A program made the position numbers and the translations under genes. The notes below the pieces were generated by a model. That model did no database searches and was not told the origin of the DNA. It was given only the letters and a program-made list of their open reading frames with translations. From CAWUKT01 sp963923035 (lineage in GTDB: Bacteria; Bacteroidota; Bacteroidia; J057; JADKCL01): a stretch of DNA of 11,737 bases. The DNA is taken from the NCBI GenBank assembly GCA_963923035.1, contig CAWUKT010000132.1:1-11737 (forward strand), written 5' to 3'. This document shows, one piece after another, positions 7,021 through 11,737 of this stretch; the stretch's first letter is position 1, and each line of letters opens with the position of its first letter.

Positions 7021-7974
7021 TTATTCCACCATCAGGTTGCAGCCCCGGAGTTCGGCGTGGTCGAGCCGGCCGAGGACGGTAAAGCGGCCCGCCTCGTCCA
7101 TCCGCCCCAGGTCGTCGGTCTGGATGCGGATACAGGAATCCAGGTTGGCCAGGTCGACGATGTTGATCCGGCCGGTCTGCCCGGGAGCCAGGACGCGACC
7201 CGGTACGTACGGGTCCGTGATCACGACTTTCATCCACGGCGGGGATTGAAAGTGGGTGCCGTCCAGGGCGTAGCCCTGGCTCAACAATTCGGTCATTCCG
7301 TATTCGGAGTGGATCTGGGCCCGGCCAAAAGACGATTGGAGCAGGGCGTGGACTTCCGCCCGCACCATCTCCCGGCGTTTTCCCTTCATTCCCCCCGTCT
7401 CCATCACCACGACCTCCGGCGGCAAATCCAATTGATAGGCCTCGGCAAAATCCAGCAGGGCAAAGGTCACCCCGATCAACAAGATGGATTGATTTTGTTC
7501 CAGGGCCTCCACCAGACCTTTGTACAGGGCATCGTGGTCGTAGAGGTAAAAGCCGCTCTCGGATTGGCCAAAAGCGCGGATCCAGTCGGTCACCATATAC
7601 ACCAGGGAGGAGTCGCCCCGTTCCAGGTAGTTGGGGAGGAGGGCAAAAATGACGGGGGATTGGTCGCCGTAGAAGTGGCGGAATCCGCGGTGGAGGGATT
7701 CCTGGTACAGCGCGGCATCGCGGACAAAATGGCGGGACGATACCTGACCGGTCGTCCCACTGCTCCGGAAGACGAGGTTGGGTTCCCAATCCCCGGTTTT
7801 GACTTCGAAATCGCGGAAGAATCGGATGGGCAGGAAAAAGTCTGTGCGCCCCAACAGCCCGGCGAAGCGCTTCACCACTGGATTGTGGGTCAATTGGTAC
7901 TGCCAGGCTTCCGCCTCCAGGGCCTCAAAGTCGAGGTCCGGGGCAAAAATGCGTTGGGGATCGGGAAATGCCAT
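7021..7974 (-). CDS. LuxE/PaaK-like acyl-activating (acyl-protein synthetase) enzyme
   Basis: A 317-aa cytoplasmic member of the adenylate-forming superfamily, closest in style to LuxE acyl-protein synthetases, which activate an acyl group as acyl-AMP and pass it to a thiol. The visible order is FLPIRFFRDFEVKTG (47-61, a LuxE-type lead-in); the phosphate-binding loop FRSSGTTGQVSSRH (69-82); METGGMKG (191-198); the adenine-site motif IHSEYGMTEL (221-230); TDDLG with Asp287; and GRLDHAELRG (302-311). It then stops, so the mobile C-terminal lid domain of typical acyl-CoA ligases is missing. LuxE itself is somewhat longer, around 370 aa from memory. Neither luxC- nor luxD-like genes are adjacent, and no acyl carrier protein is nearby. 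ATG at 7974-7972 is the only good start. The gene is divergent from the 8160 gene. The substrate is unknown. Confidence 0.85.
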   Translation of the reverse strand: MAFPDPQRIFAPDLDFEALEAEAWQYQLTHNPVVKRFAGLLGRTDFFLPIRFFRDFEVKTGDWEPNLVFRSSGTTGQVSSRHFVRDAALYQESLHRGFRHFYGDQSPVIFALLPNYLERGDSSLVYMVTDWIRAFGQSESGFYLYDHDALYKGLVEALEQNQSILLIGVTFALLDFAEAYQLDLPPEVVVMETGGMKGKRREMVRAEVHALLQSSFGRAQIHSEYGMTELLSQGYALDGTHFQSPPWMKVVITDPYVPGRVLAPGQTGRINIVDLANLDSCIRIQTDDLGRMDEAGRFTVLGRLDHAELRGCNLMVE

Positions 7975-7998
7975 CGGGGCAAATTTCGGTCAATGAAG

Positions 7999-8049
7999 GG
8001 GAATTCCCAACGCCACCCAACCCGCCGCCGTGTGGAAAACATCTTCCAC
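7999..8049. repeat. Inverted repeats in the divergent promoter gap
   Basis: There are two palindromic sites between the divergent 7974 and 8160 starts. GGGAATTCCC (7999-8008) is a perfect 10-bp palindrome 25 bp upstream of the minus-strand start. GTGGAA-AACATC-TTCCAC (8032-8049) is an 18-bp inverted repeat with perfect 6-bp arms. They are possible operator sites for one or both genes. No regulator gene is adjacent. Confidence 0.35.
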
Positions 8050-8077
8050 TCCCAGCCGCTTGTTTTCCCACCTCCCA

Positions 8078-8134
8078 TTGATCCTCCCTCCATTTTTCTG
8101 TATCTTGGTACCCTAAAGCATTACGATTCATTTG
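8078..8134 (+). promoter_or_regulatory. Candidate Bacteroidota promoters for the 8160 gene
   Basis: Two overlapping matches to the Bacteroidota pattern TTG-N19-21-TAnnTTTG are present. The first is TTG at 8078-8080, a 20-bp gap, then TATCTTGG (8101-8108). The second is TTG at 8105-8107, a 19-bp gap, then TTCATTTG (8127-8134). Each differs from the -7 consensus at one position. The second would give a leader of about 20 nt before ATG 8160. Confidence 0.4.
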
Positions 8135-8159
8135 TCTATTCCTAATTGTCCTTGAAACT

Positions 8160-8789
8160 ATGACCAAGCAGAAAAAAGATAAGTCCCACGCGGTACAGGC
8201 GAAAGCGCCCACCGGCGAGATGACCGCTCAACGTTCCAAAGCTCCCCGCCAATTTTCGTTGGATGCGAGTGGCGGCAATAAGCAGGGCGGCACTGTCCAA
8301 CGCCAGCAGGCGACGACCGCGCAGGCGGCTCCCCAGCAAACTACTCCGGTCATCGAGACCACGCGTCAGGCCTGGGGCCACTACATGAACGGCGGCGGCA
8401 CGCCCGTGGACATTGGTCCCAATACCATCACTTCGCTGCTGGCCCTGGAGGATTTCCAGCGCCGTCACCGCCGGATCACCGGCGGCCTGACCTCGTCCCT
8501 GACCGGAAACTTCTCCGTGGACATGACCGGCACCGTCTTCCACGTCGGCCGCACCAACATCGACTATGAAGTCATCGTCAACGGCGACAAGTGCACCGTG
8601 AACTATACCCTCTTCGTCAACGACGGATTCTGGGACGTCGATTTCATCGATGAAACCATCCTCGGCGGACTCGGCTCCCCGCGTCACCAGGCCGATGGCA
8701 TGGGTCCGAACCTCGAGCGCTTCGGAGGCCAGCCCTACCGCTACAATACCGCCCGTCGGTCCTTTACCTTCGACAACCCCGGCTACTAA
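8160..8789 (+). CDS. Effector/toxin-like hypothetical protein
   Basis: A 209-aa protein I cannot assign to a named family. Residues 1-63 form a low-complexity, positively charged tail rich in Gln, Lys, Ala and Thr, with QR motifs at 24-25 and 47-48 and no signal peptide or TM segment. Residues 64-209 form a compact domain. Its features are WGHYMNGGGTPVDIGPNTI (72-90), a beta-rich GNFSVDMTGTVFHVGR segment (116-131), NDGFWDVDF (154-162), and a C-terminal part rich in Gly, Pro and aromatics: DGMGPNLERFGG (179-190) and the final FDNPGY. A disordered tail joined to a small domain is typical of secreted effector or polymorphic-toxin cargo. A lipoprotein gene starts 3-12 bp downstream, as an immunity protein might. 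Toxin function is inference only. No catalytic motif could be named. Confidence 0.75.
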   Translation: MTKQKKDKSHAVQAKAPTGEMTAQRSKAPRQFSLDASGGNKQGGTVQRQQATTAQAAPQQTTPVIETTRQAWGHYMNGGGTPVDIGPNTITSLLALEDFQRRHRRITGGLTSSLTGNFSVDMTGTVFHVGRTNIDYEVIVNGDKCTVNYTLFVNDGFWDVDFIDETILGGLGSPRHQADGMGPNLERFGGQPYRYNTARRSFTFDNPGY

Positions 8790-8801
8790 TCCTTGTATCC
8801 G

Positions 8802-9221
8802 GTGAATCGTTTGGTTTCCTCTCCCCTCCTGCTGTTCTTCTGCTTGGGAGCAGCATTTCTATTGTCCAACTGCAATCCGAATTCCTCTTCTATGCAACAT
8901 TCGCCCGAGAACCTTCCGTTTGGCGCCACTTTTGAAGAAACACCCGATTACGAGGGCGGCGGATACGTCTTGCGGGACCAGGATGGATTTGCGTTGGTGG
9001 GAAAAGGCGTGACGTACCGAGATGTGGACGTCAAAGTCGAGGCCTTGGTGGGGTATGGATGCACGGACAACAGCATCGCCGCGGAAATCCAGGATTCGGA
9101 AGGCCAGACCCGCTTTCTCCAATTTGTCCTCGCGGACGATGAAAGCCGTTTGATCGCCAGCCTAACGACCGCCGAAGAGTCCAAGGAGAATTCCGCCTTC
9201 CAATGGGTGGATTTGCAGTAA
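8802..9221 (+). CDS. Small lipoprotein, possible immunity partner
   Basis: A predicted lipoprotein of about 139 aa. The N-terminus has a basic residue (Arg3), a hydrophobic core (about 8-20) and a lipobox ending in LLSNC with the lipidated Cys at about residue 24, followed by Asn/Ser-rich linker residues. The rest (about 45-139) is hydrophilic, acidic and likely beta-rich, with repeated short segments such as GGGYVLRDQDGFALVGKG. I do not recognise the domain. I chose GTG 8802, giving MNRLVSSPLLL; a TTG at 8793 in the same frame is possible and would lie 3 bp after the upstream stop. The short gap implies co-transcription and perhaps translational coupling with the effector-like gene. A membrane-anchored partner suits immunity against a toxin acting in the periplasm, but this is inferred from layout alone. 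Confidence 0.75.
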   Translation: MNRLVSSPLLLFFCLGAAFLLSNCNPNSSSMQHSPENLPFGATFEETPDYEGGGYVLRDQDGFALVGKGVTYRDVDVKVEALVGYGCTDNSIAAEIQDSEGQTRFLQFVLADDESRLIASLTTAEESKENSAFQWVDLQ

Positions 9222-9350
9222 AAACCCCGACGACGCCCTCTTTTTCTCCATTGTTTCCCCTTCTGCATATTTCGGGATTTGGAATTTGAGGATGGAAATT
9301 TGAAATTCAGGTTGTATTCTTTCCATTTTCCATCACTTCAGCCTCCGCCC

Positions 9351-11090
9351 ATGTTTTTCGTAGGAACCGCCACGACCGACATCACTGCTTTCCATCCGGG
9401 AACTGGTATGATGGGCTATGGAATGCACTGGAATACGGTGGAATCGATTGAGACGCCGTTGCTCGCCCGGGCATTTTTCATCCGGGAAGAGGAATCCGTG
9501 TTGCCGCTGGTCTACGTGGTTTGTGACATGGCGTTCATCACTCCCTCCATCCGCAATACGGTCCTGAAACGGCTCCGACGGCAGCACCCGGACCTTCCCG
9601 TCCACGACACCAATCTTGTACTCACCGCCCAACATACCCACAGCGGCCCGGGTGGCTATTCCCACTACGGCCTGTACAATATCTCCATCCCGGGATTTGT
9701 CCCCCAGGTTTGGGACGCCATCGTTACCGGAATTGTTGAGGCCATTGTCGAGGCAAGTCAAAATACCCGCCCGGCCCGGCTCTATTTCCACAGTGGCCAT
9801 TTTCCCGAGGATGTTCCCGTAGCCTTCAACCGCTCCCTCAAGGCCTACCTCCGCAATCCCGAAGCAAAGGACCTGGGGCCTGACCAAACCCATCTGGCGG
9901 TGGACCGGGAAATGCGCTTGTTGCGCATCGACGGAGCCGACGGGGAACAAATTGGCGCGATCAACTGGTTTGGGGTGCACAGTACTTCTGTCCACAACGA
10001 CAACCACCAGATTTGTTGGGACAACAAAGGCTATGCGGCCGAGATGATGGAAGAGAAGGTGCGGGAAATGGAGTCGGGGAAAAAATTCGTGGGTGCCTTT
10101 GCCCAGGGTGCGGCGGGTGACGTCACCCCCAACTATGTTTGGGACAAAAAGAAAAAATGGACCCGAGGCCCCAAAGAAGACGACTTTGAGAGTGCCCGGG
10201 AGATTGGGCGGCTGCAATTCGAACAGGCGTGGAGCTTGTACGAGGAGGCCGTGGAAAAAGGAGTGGAAGTCGAAGGGGGACTTGGTTTTGGTTTGCTCCG
10301 AACCAATCTCTCCGAAGTCGAATGCGATCCCGATTTTACCGATGGCGCCCAAGGCATGGAAACCGCCCGGGCCTGCCACGGGGTGTCCTTCTTTACCGGC
10401 ACGGTTGAAGGGCCGGGGATGGATCCCACGGTCGGAAACATCGCCCGTTTGATGTCCCGTCTCGTCAAGGCGACCGAATTCGCGACCCTCCCCTTCCGGT
10501 CCGGCCCACGCCGGACGGCCATCCGCCACAAATACCGCTTTCAGGCCCCCAAAGCCATCCTGTTTGAATCGGGCGAGCGCCGCATCCTTGGAACGCGCCG
10601 CATCCGCCATTTCATCGTGCCCGCCTGGATCGACAAGAACATCCGCTATTTGAAGCGCCTCCACCCCAATGGCTGGCGGGAATCCAAGCCCTGGGTCCCG
10701 GAAGTCCTGCCGCTTCAAATCGTTCGCCTCGGCAATATTGCCCTGGTCAATATCCCCGCTGAGATCACCACCATCGCCGCCCAACGCCTGGAAAGTCAGT
10801 TGGTGCAGGACCTTGCCCCCGGCCATTTCCACCGCATCGTTCTCGCACCTTATACCAACGCGTACTGCGGGTACATTACGACCCACCAGGAGTACGGCCG
10901 CCAGGACTATGAAGGTGGGCATACGGTTTTCGGAAAATGGACCCTGGCCGGATTCCAAACGAAGTTCCGCCAATTGGCCACTGAATTCCTCAAAGAAAAA
11001 GCCCTTCCCCAGGCCCGGGAAGAAGCCGCTCCGGTGAAATTCACTTCGGAGGACCTCCAATCCCGCACCTACGCCAAAAATACCTTTTGA
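9351..11090 (+). CDS. Neutral/alkaline ceramidase family protein
   Basis: A 579-aa enzyme of the neutral ceramidase family, zinc amidases that split ceramide into a fatty acid and a sphingoid base. Visible family marks are VGTATTDIT (4-12); QHTHSGPGG (94-102) with zinc-ligand histidines; NRSLKAYLRNP (160-170); NWFGVHSTS (205-213) with a further zinc-ligand His210; the active-site hexapeptide as GDVTPN (256-261); IPAEITT with Glu471 (468-474); the NAY..GYITT..EY tyrosines (503-515); and DYEGGHTVFG (519-528). The usual GDVSPN nucleophile Ser is Thr259 here. A TTG at 9279 opens the same frame, but ATG 9351 starts directly at the family domain and is preferred. It gives no signal peptide, although many known members are secreted or membrane-bound. 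The C-terminal domain also looks shortened. The next gene follows after 2 bp. Confidence 0.9.
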   Translation: MFFVGTATTDITAFHPGTGMMGYGMHWNTVESIETPLLARAFFIREEESVLPLVYVVCDMAFITPSIRNTVLKRLRRQHPDLPVHDTNLVLTAQHTHSGPGGYSHYGLYNISIPGFVPQVWDAIVTGIVEAIVEASQNTRPARLYFHSGHFPEDVPVAFNRSLKAYLRNPEAKDLGPDQTHLAVDREMRLLRIDGADGEQIGAINWFGVHSTSVHNDNHQICWDNKGYAAEMMEEKVREMESGKKFVGAFAQGAAGDVTPNYVWDKKKKWTRGPKEDDFESAREIGRLQFEQAWSLYEEAVEKGVEVEGGLGFGLLRTNLSEVECDPDFTDGAQGMETARACHGVSFFTGTVEGPGMDPTVGNIARLMSRLVKATEFATLPFRSGPRRTAIRHKYRFQAPKAILFESGERRILGTRRIRHFIVPAWIDKNIRYLKRLHPNGWRESKPWVPEVLPLQIVRLGNIALVNIPAEITTIAAQRLESQLVQDLAPGHFHRIVLAPYTNAYCGYITTHQEYGRQDYEGGHTVFGKWTLAGFQTKFRQLATEFLKEKALPQAREEAAPVKFTSEDLQSRTYAKNTF

Positions 11091-11092
11091 CC

Positions 11093-11737
11093 ATGCCCCC
11101 CTCCTATTCTGCTTACAAAACCGCCGTCCAGGGACAGCCACTGCCCCTCGCATACCTCGACCTGGACCAGCTGGATCAAAACATCGCCGCCATCGTCGAG
11201 CGGGCGGGGGACAAAAAGGTGCGGATCGCCAGCAAATCGGTCCGCTGCCGCTGGGCCCAGGAGTATATCCACGAGGCCCATCCCCAAATTCAGGGCCTGA
11301 TGTGTTTCACGGCCCGCGAAGCCGTCTGGCTGAGCGAAATGGGCTGGGATGACCTGTTGGTGGCGTATCCCTGCTGGAATCCGGAGGACATCGCCGCCGT
11401 GGGAGCGGAAATAAAAAAGGGAAAAGCGATCCGCTTAATGGTCGACTCTGAGGCCCACGTCCGTCAAATTTCCCAGGTCGCCCAATCTGTCGGCGTGGAA
11501 TTTCCTTTGTGCCTGGACCTCGACCTGTCGGTCCGTTTACCGGGCCTGCATTTTGGCGTCTTCCGTTCCTCGGTCTGGGACGCCCAATCGGCCGTCACCC
11601 TCTACCAGTTGACCGATTCATTGGCAGGGGTTCGGCTGGACAGCCTGATGGGCTATGAAGCCCAGGTGGCCGGGGTCGGCGATCGCGTTCCCGGCATGGG
11701 CATCAAAGCGCCGGTGGTGCGCCTGCTGAAGCGGCGC
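11093..11737 (+). CDS. Fold-type III PLP enzyme, amino-acid deaminase/D-threonine aldolase-like (cut by window edge)
   Basis: The first 215 codons of a pyridoxal-phosphate enzyme with the alanine-racemase-type barrel. After a short lead, LAYLDLDQLDQNIAAIVERAG (19-39) forms the first strand and helix of the family. KKVRIASKSVRC (41-52) carries the PLP-binding lysine, Lys48. LDLDLSVRLPGLHFGVF is at about 142-158, and LDSLMGYEAQVAGVGD (about 183-198) resembles the segment of D-threonine aldolase, D-serine dehydratase and related 'amino acid deaminase' proteins. The frame stays open to the window end, so the C-terminal beta domain, with the metal site of D-threonine aldolase relatives, cannot be checked. 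ATG 11093 is 2 bp after the ceramidase stop, so the two are almost certainly one operon. The substrate is unknown. It may act on a beta-hydroxy amino compound. Confidence 0.85.
   Translation, partial: MPPSYSAYKTAVQGQPLPLAYLDLDQLDQNIAAIVERAGDKKVRIASKSVRCRWAQEYIHEAHPQIQGLMCFTAREAVWLSEMGWDDLLVAYPCWNPEDIAAVGAEIKKGKAIRLMVDSEAHVRQISQVAQSVGVEFPLCLDLDLSVRLPGLHFGVFRSSVWDAQSAVTLYQLTDSLAGVRLDSLMGYEAQVAGVGDRVPGMGIKAPVVRLLKRR

Noticed and set aside
6922..8145. 407-codon plus-strand frame across the LuxE-like gene
   Set aside because: It runs through the strong terminator at 6942-6973 and is antisense to a gene with clear adenylate-forming motifs.
9222..9260. Terminator after the lipoprotein gene
   Set aside because: There is a short T-run, but no inverted repeat precedes it.
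9279..9350. TTG start extending the ceramidase by 24 residues
   Set aside because: The extension is not similar to the family and not a signal peptide; ATG 9351 starts exactly at the conserved domain.
9333..11153. 606-codon minus-strand frame opposite the ceramidase
   Set aside because: It is antisense to a well-supported enzyme gene, and its composition is that of a shadow frame.

Overview
The window looks like a chromosomal segment of a fairly GC-rich member of the Bacteroidota, perhaps Saprospiria/Lewinella-like. That placement is an inference. It rests on a Rho factor with a long charged insertion after its N-terminal domain, the overall style of the proteins, the general lack of Shine-Dalgarno sequences, and candidate promoters resembling the Bacteroidota TTG/TAnnTTTG type. 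No mobile element, CRISPR array, rRNA or tRNA was found.

Layout from left to right. (1) Positions 1-491: the start of rho on the minus strand, cut by the window edge. (2) 492-833: an AT-rich divergent intergenic region. (3) 834-4327, plus strand: seryl-tRNA synthetase (serS), a GT-B family glycosyltransferase, and an alpha/beta hydrolase whose longest reading overlaps the glycosyltransferase end. This run closes at a bidirectional terminator (4343-4376), shared with a convergent Bax inhibitor-1 membrane protein gene (4394-5128, minus). (4) 5349-6308, plus: a two-TM, Wzz-like chain-length/co-polymerase protein. (5) 6309-6941: about 630 bp without a convincing gene. It carries several hairpins and direct repeats and ends in a very good rightward intrinsic terminator, so an unannotated RNA is possible. 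(6) 7021-7974, minus: an orphan LuxE/PaaK-like acyl-activating enzyme. (7) 8160-9221, plus: a two-gene unit encoding a small effector-like protein and, immediately downstream, a small lipoprotein. (8) 9351-11737, plus: a neutral-ceramidase-family enzyme without a signal peptide, followed after 2 bp by a fold-type III PLP enzyme of the amino-acid deaminase/D-threonine aldolase type, cut by the window edge.

Most of the window is housekeeping or ordinary envelope biology. The parts most worth a second look are the effector-like/lipoprotein pair, which resembles a toxin-immunity module with an undescribed toxin domain; the structured non-coding region with its own terminator; and the ceramidase-PLP pair, where the ceramidase has Thr in place of the conserved nucleophilic Ser. 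A Bax inhibitor-1 homologue with Ser in place of a sensor Asp is a smaller point of interest.
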